64,000 nucleotides of DNA, from positions 1,351,311 to 1,415,310 of the forward strand of contig NW_022985551.1 in assembly GCF_010093815.1 (NCBI RefSeq), read 5' to 3'. Below are positions 35,238 to 46,671 of the stretch, in pieces. This DNA is from Pseudovirgaria hyperparasitica (Eukaryota > Ascomycota > Dothideomycetes > Acrospermales > Acrospermaceae). Below the pieces are notes generated by a model. That model was not told where the DNA came from. It worked only from the letters and a program-made list of their open reading frames with translations, and did no database searches. A program made the translations under genes and the position numbers. Position 1 is the stretch's first letter; every line of letters starts with the position of its first letter.

Positions 35238-37655
35238 CTACCACGGGAACATGCACTTGTGGACCAATAACCTGTGGCCCAGGGTATCATACTCCTTCAT
35301 TGTGATCCAACTGTCGTTTCCGTTGGGGCTAAGCTTCCCAAACACACTGCCTCCTTTCCAAACGACGACCTGAGGATCCAGCTCCCTAGGCGGCGGACCT
35401 ATCAAGATTTCTTTCTGGAAACCAGGCTTGAGCGCACGCAGTCGATCTTCGAGCACAGTACCGAACCCGGGCATAGCACCGCCGCCGCCGATGAGCATAA
35501 TGCCTCCAAAGAAGTCTCGCATTTTGCGCTCGTCGCCACGAGCTCCTTGCGTTATTGATGCAATTATAGCCATGTCAAGTGGCATGACTGGTAGAGTCTT
35601 GTCCCTCTCTTCAGCGGCACGGATCTTTTCTAGGGTAGGGTCAAAGAATATTTTGCCTGCATCAGTGGCGTCATTTGTTGCATCAACTGCTGAGGACGCG
35701 CCAGCTTGTTGTGGTGTGCCTTCCGGTGCTGGAGATCCGGCGATTGACGAGCGAGGAGTGTTTTCAACTTCGTTGAGGCGAGAGAGAAGACTAAAGTGGG
35801 CTTGACGGCTCGGCGTAGAGGTTACAGCAGCCGCTGCTGAAGTCTCTGTTGTTGATTGTGTACCATTTTCTGTCATATTTGAGTATTTCTCAGCTGCAAA
35901 TTGTATGACTGTGGCTTGCGCCGGGGACAGTGGGTCATTGGGCGATCCATCGTATAAATCATATGAACGGTCAATCAACTTCCGGCGACACTCTAGCTTC
36001 TTTGTGTGATCAAAAATTGTAGGTCGAAAGAAGCCCTTTCATTGTCAGCGTGATTTGTAAAGAGTGACGAACAGCTTACCAGAGGCGCCAACATGACTTC
36101 GTCGTATGTTCTAAATTCGTATTTCCTCGTATCCTGTCCAAAGGCTCTAAGATGGAACTCCCAGCCATGAACGGTTATATCCTGTTCTTGCATGGTGCAA
36201 AACTTTCTTTTCAATTCCTCTGCCAATAGGAAGTCGTAACGCCGCCTGAGATTGATATCTCTATACGGAAATTGATCATGTAGCATCATCCTAACGAATG
36301 TTTCGGTGACATCTGCACCGCCGTACTTCATATTGATTCGCGAGTCTTCAGCACAAAGTCCTTCGTCTACGCAGCAAATGGAAGTTTTCTGATGTCCTAT
36401 ATCGACGATGCAGGATATGGAGTACCCAGCGCCGAAAGTAGCCGAAAGACTTTCCTGTTGAAAGCAGACGCGCCCAAATCCAAGGTCTCTGATCAGTATG
36501 CTGAGTACCGTCTGAACATAAGTCCGTTCGTAGAGATCCGGTATTATGAAGACACAGCTATACTGTGCCCAATCTTTCCGGTGCGATAAACCAAGTAGGT
36601 TATTGATACTTTCTTCCAGTATTGTCGTGAAATCGTTGTATAACAGGTTCTTGTTTGCATAGTCGACTTCGTTGAAACAACCGTTCCGTATGGGCCAGAA
36701 AAGTTTGTACCGGGGCTTCGAGCCTTCAGGTATCCGTAAAGCGGCTTCTCCAGTGATATATTCGGGTGGCTGTTTGGAAGGGATCTCGGTCCACTCTATG
36801 CGGTGTGGATCGTTATGCTCCGTGATGACGTCGGGTTCATGCCTCTTGTTGAAATTGAGGACCAACTCCTTAGAGTTTGGTAAGAGCCTCCTTTTGTTGT
36901 TCCGCATCTGGGTTTTGAGGTCTGCAGACATGCTCGCAAATTCCTTCTTGAAGTCCTCTCCAAACCACTTGTCCATTTTCTCCGGTATCTCGCCATCAAT
37001 TTTGATTCTTTTGGGTGCCGGTTCGCCGTCGCCCTCTTCAGACTCATTCTCCTTCCATTGCCGCGCGATTACCATAGGTACCGTCTTTGGGAGAGCATCG
37101 TTACCAAGTCCTACCCTTAGGTTTTGGCTACCGACATGTATCACTACCAACTTAGATCCGAGAACATCCTGTGAGCCCAGTGCGCCACTCTCCATATCAT
37201 TGATGTCATCTGCTAGCTCTGTAGTATCTACCATATCACCGGTCTGAGCTAGGGCGCCTCGGTCTTTGTTTTCTCGTGCGGTTTGTAGATGTCGTGCGCG
37301 GCTGTCTTCATTCTGTGTTCGGTAGGCAAGGTATTGATCGTCGCGTTTCAAGTATTCACTGGAGGCTATGTTGTTAGCTTATCCCATGGGTAATGCGAAC
37401 AGCGACCCAAGGGGCGGCAGGAGGCAGGGATTAGAGCTTGTTAAGACAGTCGGGGGCGTACGTGTAGTAGTTCTTCTGATTGATCATATTCACTTGCGGC
37501 CATGTCGAGAGGTCCAGACCATTGTCTGTCTTTGCCAATCCTGAAAGACGTTTCGTAAGCTCCTCTGCACGCGCCAGCTAGTCTGCTGGCATAAATGTTG
37601 CTGGAAACATACCCTCTTCCCGCATCATCGCCTTGCCGGATTTCTTGCCCACCAT
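35238..37655 (-). CDS. ARP8: Actin-related protein 8, INO80 chromatin-remodelling subunit
   Basis: Nuclear actin-related protein that helps the INO80 complex bind nucleosomes and linker DNA. Exons 37655-37613, 37540-37462, 37358-36080 and 36035-35238 give 732 aa. The first two exons are only 43 and 79 nt; they encode MVGKKSGKAMMREEG and a conserved segment with TWPQVNMINQKNYYT, which continues into EYLKRDDQYLAYR. Actin-fold pieces include KLVVIHVGSQNLRVGLG (phosphate 1), CIVDIGHQKTSICCVDEG (phosphate 2) and IMLIGGGGAMPGFG (adenosine). Arp8-specific insertions are rich in Ala/Ser/Thr (about residues 490-590). The tiny 5' exons would be easy to miss automatically, but their frames and phases fit exactly. 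Confidence 0.92.
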
Positions 37656-38140
37656 CTTGAATGCAATGAAGACTTCGAGCCTGGGTCATATGAGGATATG
37701 AGCAGCTCTACTACCAGTTCTAGGTTGTCCACGCTTCAGACTTGTCTGTCCAGCTTCAAACGCGTGCGTCTCGACAATAACACCTAACGGTTAATTACGG
37801 TCGGGTGGAGGTGTATCATGAGCTTATCAGATTCTACCGAACTTTCCCCGGCTCAATCTATTCACGTACGCGATTCGTTACGAATGAGGGAATTAAGCAT
37901 CCTGAATCTGAAGGACATGGAATGTGTGTGCTAGAGCCTCACAATTTATGTATCCATCTTTACGATCTTTTGCGTCTCTCTGGACTGCGAGATTGGGACA
38001 CGCCATCACAGGTAACAGCGCATGTCAGATCTACTCTATGTCATATTTAAGTACCAGTACCCTTTGCTTAGAGCAGGGTATATCATACAACTCTACCAGG
38101 TAAGAGGTTCTGCATAGCTATGTTCAGCTTCAGGACCGAT
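37656..38140. other. ARP8 upstream region
   Basis: About 490 bases between the ARP8 start and the stop codon of the MFS exporter gene. No gene or distinctive motif is visible. Confidence 0.4.
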
Positions 38141-39835
38141 CTAGACATCTTCTTCTACCTTCTCATGCGACGAATCTGAGTCATTCACCGACTGTCTGGC
38201 ATCAACACCCTGATCCTGACCTAATCTTCGCCATTCCACTGTGACAGTACCGATTACAGAGGCGCAACCGAGTCCGACGGCGACATAGAATGTATTAACG
38301 AGGGCATCGTTATAGCCGAAAAGAAGAAGACTCAATTCCTTCCCCGACACCATGTCTCTTATGTTCGTGGCCCCGGTATTAGCTATTTCGCTTGGATCAA
38401 TACTAGGCATTCCTGTAAGATTTTTGACCAAGCTATTCAGAAAGATGGCTTGTCCGATTGGGAGGCAAATGGCTGTACCAAGGAAGCGCACGAAGAGGAC
38501 AAATACAGTCCCGGTCGCGACGTCCGCCCGTCTGAGAACAGTTTGTACGACAACCAAGCCCTGCTGCAAGCCAAGTCCGAGGCCAATTCCGAGAACCACT
38601 TGGTAGCCAATCCATTTAGCAGGACCAGTGCTGGGCTCTAGTGTTGTTAGGAGACCTGCTCCGATGGGCATAAGTAGCGAGCTGGCATAAAAGAAAGGAT
38701 TGTTGTATGGAATCAATTTGGTAAGAATCACCCCAGACCCTACCGAGCAAAGGACTGTTGCAATCATTGTCGGAAGCAGCATGATTCCGGACTTTATGGC
38801 ACTTACGCCCTTGATCGCTTGGAACCACAACGGTAAGTAGAAGACTATGACCTGTGCGGCAGCGCCGTTGCATAATCCGAACCAAGTAGCACCCGCTATA
38901 CTCCGTTGCTTGACAATTCGTGGTGGTAATGTTGCATCTTCCTGTTTCCAGATCTGGATCCCAATGAACACCAGAAACAGGACGACGCTCAGTACGAAGA
39001 GTATAATGATGCGGGCATCATTCCAAGGATATTTGACCCCACCCCATTGCAAGGCCAGTATTAGACAGACGATGGCCGGTAGAACTACGATGGTGCCAAT
39101 TGGATCCAGCTGTTGAACTCTGCCTACGAAGCTAGAAGCTGGAGAGTCAAGCTTCTGCCCTCGCTGGTCGACAAAAAAGAAGGTGACAATAATGGATATT
39201 GCGCCCACGGGAAGATTGATATAGAAACACCACCGCCAGCTAACCTTATCGGTGAAGGTTCCTCCGATTAGTGGTCCCACAACCGACGCAAAACCATATA
39301 CAGCGCCGAACAGTCCCTGGTAGATAGGACGCTCCTGCAATGGAACGACATTGAACAGTATTACCATGACCCCTGAGAAGATCGCTGAAGATCCTAACCC
39401 AGCAATCGCGCGTCCCACGATGAAACTTGGTGAGTCAGGAGCCGCACCGCAGACGACAGATCCGATCTCGAATATGACGCAGGATATCAGAAAGATTGGC
39501 TTCACCGGATAGTACTTGTAAATCTTCCCTGTGAGAAGCTGGAAGCAACACATCGTCAAGATGTAGGCCGTATTATACCAGGACAAATCGTCGAGCGAAT
39601 GAAATTCATCGGTAATCCGAGGCGTTGCTGTAGCTAGAATGTTTTGGTCCTATAGCCACAGATGATCAATACACATGTTGGATAGAGCTTCGATTGGGGC
39701 TATTACCAACGTGACGAGGAACATGGCCAGATAAGCCGCAGACATGATAATTATACGTTTCGACAATCTTGGATATCCATCTTGGGCCTGCTCGGGGATT
39801 GCGTTTCCCTTGCCATTTGAGAGGGCTTGTGACAT
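38141..39835 (-). CDS. MFS multidrug exporter, 14-TM DHA2 family
   Basis: Plasma-membrane H+-coupled exporter for drugs or metabolites. Exons 39835-39707 and 39649-38141 give 545 aa. The start MSQALSNGKGNAIPE precedes the first helix, and the 57-nt intron lies just before the DHA signature DQNILATATPRITDEFHSL, continuing to SWYNTAYILT. Motif A-like GKIYKYYPVKP, GRAIAGLGSSAIFSG and the motif C region GFASVVGPLIGGTF with WRWCFYINLPVGA are all present. Hydrophobic segments support about 14 helices and the C-terminus is acidic. It is divergently paired with the Zn2Cys6 regulator at 40508 across a 672-base promoter, which suggests local regulation. Fungal toxin self-resistance and fungicide pumps belong here, but the substrate is unknown. 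Confidence 0.92.
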
Positions 39836-40507
39836 TGTAATATGGTAAAAAGATTCAATAAGAATGCATAGTAACTTGGAAGGTGAAAAGCTTCTGAAGT
39901 TGGGCTCCCACCTATCTTATATACATTACTCAAGGATGAGCATGAACAAGCACCTCACCCTTGTCCACTGTTTGTATGGTGCTCGGAGAATAGAAAAAAT
40001 ACCTTGCCGACCGAGCCAATATCAAGAGCTAGGAATACTACTATTATTTGATTGGTTGCTATGATTACAATCTCAGTTCAGCCTAGTTTCGGGGCTCGGA
40101 CCGACCAATTTTCTTGGGACACCCGAAGCGACCGTCGCAACTGTCTGTACCCAACACCGAATCAAACAATTTATGCAGAAGCACCATAATGGCAGACTCG
40201 ATCGATCTGAAGAGTTGAGCATCGAATCTTCTATATACCCGCGGGATCTCAAGGTCTGCCTATCGCCGGGCCTCAACTCTCGAACAATCGTCAGCTCTTG
40301 ATATATATTAAAAACACCCGCTCTACTCGCGACAGTACATTCGGACTGACTGCAACAGCCTGGTTTGGATCAAGCCTACAAGCAAAAACTAGGCGCAGTA
40401 CTCTTATGCTTCCAATCACCCAGGTAAGTATAATGAAAAGCTACTCGAAAGTATGACATGTCTGAACGTAAATCTAGCTCCAAATACTATCTCTACGTTA
40501 AGGTACC
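39836..40507. promoter_or_regulatory. Divergent promoter between MFS exporter and Zn2Cys6 regulator, with CGG palindromes
   Basis: This 672-base region separates two divergent starts. It contains TCGGACCGA at 40096-40104 (CGG and CCG inverted, one-base spacing) and CCCGCGGG at 40238-40245, with TATATA at 40232-40237 just before it. Zn2Cys6 dimers typically bind CGG triplets as inverted, everted or direct repeats, so these are candidate operators for the adjacent regulator. Both sites were found by eye and are unproven. Confidence 0.4.
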
Positions 40508-43104
40508 ATGAGTGTCTCAGGTCCTTCAAGCTTCTCATGTTTGCTTTGCCGTCAGCGGAAAGTCAAGTGCAACAAGCAGAGCCCGTGTAGTAACTGTATC
40601 AAAGCTGAGAAACCATGTAACTTCATCGCCCCTGTCCGTGGGACGCGGAAGAAGATCAAGCCGCCAAAGGAAGGTCTCCACGCCAAGCTACAAAGATATG
40701 AGGAGCTCCTGAAGTCTTATGGAGCTAAGATTGAGGCATCAGACGAAGATCATCAGACGGATGCAGAAACCGTAGCCCAGTCTGAAGACTTCGAGATGGT
40801 GGAAGCCCCACAACACCAGAGTGTGACGCAAGCCAGCCCTAGTGCGCATTCGAGGAGGTCCCCGGAGCGACGACCTGAGGCTTTCGAACACGGACCCAAG
40901 CTTGTTACCAAGAACGGAACTTCTCGATACTTCGACAAGTAAGCACTCGATCTTACCCTCTGTTTGTATTTTTGCAGAGATCCTTTGATCGGTTATATCT
41001 TGCGTTGGCTGGTATCTTTCATTGAGATACAACCGCTCAGGTACAAGTCACTAGCCAGTTCGTCAGCTTCGTATTCTCTTTGTTGCCCAAGTCCAGGCCT
41101 TCTTTACCTTCTGCCTCTTCCCCTCGATCTAAACCTGCCCATCACTCATTACGTCATATTCCATATTTCTGGACTCTTATTGTCCCTATCTCGTGTATAT
41201 ATTGGCCTCTACAGAGAAACTAACTTGATCTTCATGTAGTGCTTACTGGGGCAATCTTGGAGATGAGGTAAGCATGCTCCACAGGGACGTACTTTCACCA
41301 TAGTAATAATGGCACAGCTCCAGCATCCCGAAATTGGTAACCTCAAGGAGCCTGTGGAAGATAACAACACGGATGGGACTGAGATATTCTTTCAGCCTGG
41401 ACCAGAGTACAGAATTGAGAATTTAGGTGCACTACATCCGAATGCCCAGGTACTGAGTATGCTGAAAGACATATTCATTGATCGTGTGGATCCGCTACAT
41501 AAGATATATCACGTCCCGACGTTCTGGAATGGGCTGGTCAAGGCCCTCCAACGGCCCGAGAGCTTCTCTAAGAGCTTAGAGGCAGCTGCATTTGCATTCT
41601 ATCTCGCCACAATCTGCTCTATGAGTGAGATGGAAATCCAACGATGTTTTGGTGCACCGAAATCTATCGTAGGGCCTCGATACAGACTTGCTACACGACA
41701 AGCCTTGGTCAGTGCAGGATTCCTTTCAACCTCGAGCCCTGAAACGCTTGGCGCGTATGCCATGTTCATTGTGAGAAACCCAGTTCCATCCCGTATCATA
41801 TACTTACCTCGCAGATGAGCGTCAGAGAGAACCACCGAGCCGACACCCTTTACGTGATGTCTGGTATCTCCATAAGACTTGCGCGCAAGATGGGACTTCA
41901 TCGAGATGGGCTATCTCTGGGTCTTTCGCCCTTTGAGACCGAGATGCGTAGACGGCTGTGGTGGCAACTTGTATACATCGACTTTCGTATGGCCGATGTC
42001 TTAGGCATCAAGCCTTCTCTTGATCTCGATGGCGATACCCAAAAGCCCTTGAACGTCAATGACGATGACCTATACCCAGATATGACGGAGTTTCCTACCG
42101 AGCGAAATGGAATCACCTCAATCACCCTTTGCATGATCAGATGCGAAACAATGGAAAATTTGCGCTCATTGTCTCTTTCCATTCCAGGAGATTCACGCTG
42201 GGAAGCCCTCTCGGGCCCAGCGGTTGCCGTCGAAATGAAGGATGAAACTATTAACAAGCTCGAAGACCATTTGGAAAAAAAATACCTACGTTACTGCGAT
42301 CCTACAAATTCCTTACACACGTTTGCGTCTATAATGTGTCGAGCGACAATCTGCAAGCTTAGGCTACTCGCACACAATCCGCGCCAATTCGCCACCAGCC
42401 GTTTGCCAATACCTAAGGATGAACGAAACATCGTATTCGTGAACGCTAAAAAGCTGCTTGAATATGTTGTGTTTTTACAGCGAGATCCGAACATGGAGAG
42501 ATACCTGTGGCAGATTGGGACTAGCTTTCTCTGGAACACCATGCTTTATGCTCTGATTGAAGCTCGGCACCGCAAGACTGGTCCAGATGTTGACCAAGCT
42601 TGGCAGCTGATCGGATCTGCGTTCTCACATTATCCACAGATCTTTGACGAGTCCAATGCTGCAGCCGTTTACATGGTTGTAGGTAGGTGGGCCTTGCAAG
42701 TTTGGGATGAATATGTCGCAGCTTCGAAGGCTGAGGGTCTGCCAGAGCCTCTTTGTCCAGACTATATCAACAAAATCAGGCAGTGTCACGATCCGATCTC
42801 TGATCCAGACTCGCCCAGCAGGTCAAGGAATGACATGACGCAATCTAAACAGACATCATTCAGCTTTCCGCAAAATCAAGGACAGACATGCAATGATGGA
42901 CTGCACGTAACGGAAAATCTGGACAGTTTTGGCCTGCCTGAACACTTGTCTTTCGAAATGGATTCCGGCGAGTGGCTTCAATGGGACCAATTTCTTGCAG
43001 GACAGGATGGTTTTGTCCAGGACAGCTTCACACAGCTTCCGGCAGCTCAGTGGACTTCTCTTAGGACTTTGACGACATCTGATAGTAGCAATCAGAACAG
43101 CTGA
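40508..43104 (+). CDS. Zn2Cys6 fungal transcription factor
   Basis: Nuclear DNA-binding regulator. Exons 40508-40938, 41240-41267, 41318-41770 and 41815-43104 give 733 aa. The binuclear cluster at residues 11-38 has C-x2-C-x6-C-x5-C-x2-C-x6-C, starting CLLCRQRKVKC. It is followed by a basic linker and a short coiled coil (KLQRYEELLKSYGAKIE). The 28-nt exon 2 encodes NAYWGNLGDE, a segment conserved in this family after the GTSRYFD motif, so I include it despite its size. The fungal-specific middle homology region spans about residues 230-560, with RENHRADTLYVMSGISIRLA and RRRLWWQLVYIDFRMADVLG. Intron 1 is unusually long for this locus (301 nt). Its position beside an exporter makes pathway-specific control likely. 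Confidence 0.92.
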
Positions 43105-43661
43105 AAGGGTCCGTCATCTCGATGCATAGAAGATAGAAGGAAAATCGTCGAATGGCTGTTTGCAGTCTTGAACTAGCCAGAGCACGGTACCTGCCAGGCC
43201 GTCTCCTTTGTCTCACACATGCAATTAGATGCATATCCATTGACTCGTACGGCAACTGCATCGCTTGATTAGCACTATTTCGTGCCTTTCCGTGGAGCAG
43301 ATACTTTCGTCGATCTCACGTCATGAGACTCGAGCCTGTCTGTCGCCATATGTAGAAGTCTTTCATCCCAGTCGATCCACAATCACGCCTATCAATCCGA
43401 CGAAGCCTACAGGTGCCCGAACTAGAAACTTTGAAGAACTCGGCGAGACTATGGAGGATGCTACGTCGATGGCATGATGAGTGGGTGGGGATGCGCTATT
43501 AATTAATGTGGACAGACATTTTGCCCCGGCAGTGACACCGAGCACGCAATTTCTGAGAAACTCGGATATTCAACCTCTATCGCTCGTCAACTGGTATCTT
43601 GCGTCGCGTCCTAGGCGTATTCCCAATAAGTCCGACTTAGCAGAAATCTGATGAACAACCA
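43105..43661. other. Intergenic region between regulator and second MFS gene
   Basis: About 560 bases holding the regulator 3' UTR and the promoter of the next plus-strand gene. No coding feature is supported. Confidence 0.4.
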
Positions 43662-45470
43662 ATGATGACATCGGTCATGTTCGAAGGGAACGAACGCACG
43701 AGTATTACAACAACGAGCAGCCGAAGCAAGACTACAAGGACGGGATATCCTTCTCCTCTCCCAGTCCGCATCCCAGTCTTAGATACCCATGATATTGGAG
43801 AGGCTCCTAAGGAAAGGACTGGATCGATACCGACCCCAAAGCGATCAATATGGCGCCAAATAGACGATATGGTCAACTATGTTCCATCGCGCTGTCGCTG
43901 GGATCCGGAGAAGCCGCCGCATTTCAGCATGAGCATGAATTTTATGTTTGCGTTTGCTGGTTGCGTCACATCGGCGAACATGTACTACACCCACCCCATC
44001 TTGAATGTTATGGCTGAGGACTTTGGTGTTGAGTATGAAGAAGTGTCCCAGATCCCAACCGTCATGCAGGCCGGATATGCGGCAGGACTGTTCTTTCTTT
44101 GTCCGTTAGGGGATCTTTTGAGACGAAGAGCCTTTGTGACATGGCTGGTGGCGTTTACCGCAACATTATGGTACGTCATGAGTCTTACCTTTGTTATCTC
44201 TGCTCATAATCTTCGATGGCTGCATTACGATTGATCCGACGGGAGGAACCTATCTCGGATTCGACTAATGATCTAATCATGTTACAGGATCGTTCTGTGT
44301 GTGACCAAGTCTCTCGCTGTTTTTACAGCGATATCCTTCATCACTGCAGTCACCACCGTTACCCCTCAACTCATGGTTCCTCTCGTCGGCGATCTAGCAC
44401 CTCCTCATCGTCGAGCGGCTGCCATCAGCATCGTTGTCTCGGGACTTGTGCTCGGCCTTGTCCTCGCACGGGTCATTGCCGGTACCATCACGAACTGGGT
44501 GTCCTGGCGATACGTTTACTGGATGTCACTCGGACTGCAGTATCTGATCTTCATCTTGCTTTGGCTCTTCATGCCCGACTACCCTTCATCCAATCCGCAA
44601 GGACTGAACTACTTTAAAATGCTTCTTGGTATCCCCTGGCTCTTTCGGTATCCTGTCCTTGCACAAGCCAGCATTGTATCGTTCTTCGCAGCTGCAACAT
44701 ACACGAACTACTGGACAACATTATCATTCCTACTCGCTGGTCCGCCGTACCATTATTCGTCGTTGGTGATTGGTCTCTTCGGCCTCATCAGTATTGCAGG
44801 TATGCTTCTAGTACCTGTCTATGCACGTCTGGTCATCGATCGCTTCGTGCCACTGTTCAGCGTTATCACCGGTGAACTAATGTGCCTGATCGGTATTCTG
44901 ATCTCAACTTACACTGGGACATTTACCGTGGCCGGGCCTATCATGCAGGCATTCCTGAACGATCTTGGCATGCAGATCGCGCAAATCTCTAATCGGAGTA
45001 GCATATACGCCATCAACCACAAGGCAAGAAACCGAGTGAACACAGCGTTCATGGTAGCTACGTTCTGTGGTCAGCTTACTGGCACCGCCGCAGGAAATCA
45101 TATCTACGCTGTTGGAGGGTGGGTGCGTAGCGGAAGTGCAAGCGTAGGTCTAATTGGTGCTGCGCTGGTAGTCTGTTTCTTGCGCGGGCCTTGGGAAGAG
45201 GGCTGGATTGGATGGAGGGGAGGCTGGAGCATATTCAAGAAAGACGCACAGAGTGCAGATGGAAAGACCTCGGAGAAGGCTACCCTCGGAGGGATCAGGG
45301 CCACAGCGGTGGGTGAGAATGGTATCATTGACACGGAACAGGGTAGCTTAGAGAAAGCAGCAGATGAGCTGGATGCAGAGGATAGAACGATCAGAACAAA
45401 TAAAGAGGAGTCGGACAGGGAGATCAATATAGCACACTTGCATGTTGCGAACGATATTCGGAATCAGTAG
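43662..45470 (+). CDS. MFS transporter, 12-TM type
   Basis: Membrane transporter of the major facilitator superfamily. Exons 43662-44170 and 44288-45470 give 563 aa. A polar N-terminal tail of about 85 residues precedes the first helix (SMNFMFAFAGCVTSANMYY). Motif A appears as GDLLRRRAFVTW, and the helix 4-6 region includes VPLVGDLAPPHRRAAAISIV and RVIAGTITNWVSWRYVYWMS. The C-terminal tail, about 80 residues, is Glu/Asp/Lys-rich. The sequence resembles bacterial YfmO/AraJ-like and fungal uncharacterised exporters more than sugar porters. ATG codons occur at 43662 and 43665; either works. It lies in the accessory block with the Zn2Cys6 gene and the SDR. The substrate is unknown. Confidence 0.88.
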
Positions 45471-45698
45471 TATAGATTGGGCACGCTAGGCTTCTGGGTG
45501 TATATGCAAAACAAGTCCATATTTACCAACGAAGTCTTGTTTACGTACTACCACGGTATATGCTCAGTAAGTTGAAGTTAATCTTCCTAGCCGTTTTCCA
45601 ATAGTTTGGGTGCTTTACTTCAGTCCTCACATACGCGGTAATTTGAAGCTGCGAAAGGACTTCCCAACCAGAATGCCCTGTAGAGAACACACGTCTGC

Positions 45699-46671
45699 TT
45701 AATAGCTTGCGGGTGTCGTACTGATACAACCCCCATCGAGCATCATAACGCTCCCGCTAACATATCCTCCCGCTCGAGACGCAAGATACAGGATAGCACC
45801 AGCTATGTCCTCCTCCGTTCCTGTGCGCTGCTGAGGTATGAACGACTTTTTGTACTCACGGCCTGTAGATGCTTGTGGAATTCTGACTGTCTGCAGCCGA
45901 TTTTCGGTCATGGCACTCTCGAAAACTGTCTAAGCGTTAGTATGTATACGTCGCTAAGATTTTATTCTTACATCCAGGGGCCAGCGCATTCACACGGATG
46001 TCATATGGAATATACTGTGTAGACATGCTCTTGACCAAGGCCATAGCACCGGCCTTGCAGCTATGTATTGAAACGGAGCACCCACACGCATGAAGGAGAA
46101 GATACTCGCTGTTAATACTATCTGACTCGGACACTGGTAGCCCATGTTGCCTTTCTTGTTACCTGCGTCAAGCAACTCCAGGAATGCGAGCGCTGTATAG
46201 TACGAGCCAGTAGTGTTAACGTGCAAAACGTCGGTGAACACCTCCATAGGTATGTCAAGTTGCACCTTCGCATATTCTGCTATGCTTACTGTAGACGTAT
46301 CGACCCGTGGACATGGTCCTAGCATCCCAGCGTTGGCGACCAGAAGATTGATATAGCCGACTTCGGAGCGGACTTGCTCTGCCATTTGCTTGAGAGAGTC
46401 TTTATTGCTGACATCGCCTTGAAGAGGTATGATGATATCCTCGAATGGGGCCGCAGTCTCCTCGAGGACTTCAAGCCGGCGGCCGGTGATGTATACTTTG
46501 TGGGCACCGTTCGAAGCAAGAGCTCTAGCCATATGGGCACCAATGCCTGTGTATTTTGTGAGATTGTAATGTTTGGAATCGAGCCACAAGCAACCCACCT
46601 GTGCCACCCCCTGTAATTACAGCTACGATTGAGGTAACCTCGAACAGTGTCTGGGCCTTCAATGATGCCAT
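45699..46671 (-). pseudogene. Short-chain dehydrogenase/reductase with a frameshift in the Y-x3-K region
   Basis: NAD(P)-dependent oxidoreductase of the classical SDR family. Exons 46671-46599, 46546-45972 and 45925-45699 contain 875 coding bases, one short of a multiple of three. The cofactor motif TGGGTGIG is created by splicing intron 1. NANAG-type LLVANAG, the catalytic-Ser strand IVLTASIFSF and the late PG motif (ALAPGFFESAMTENR) are present. At about 46055-46068 the frame must shift: Tyr in PFQY is followed by 8 rather than 9 bases before the Lys codon of CKAGAMALV. This is exactly where Y-x3-K should be. One missing base explains everything, and about 291 aa would be expected otherwise. 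Either the gene is newly inactivated or this is a sequencing error; the rest looks well preserved. No intron with usable sites and length resolves it. Confidence 0.75.

Noticed and set aside
46041-46140. An intron that would remove the SDR frame break
   Set aside because: Candidate GT donors near the break are in the wrong phase or give introns of about 25 nt; larger ones delete the conserved IVLTAS strand.
38141-46671. A complete secondary-metabolite cluster
   Set aside because: No polyketide synthase, NRPS, terpene cyclase or prenyltransferase is encoded in or beside the block.
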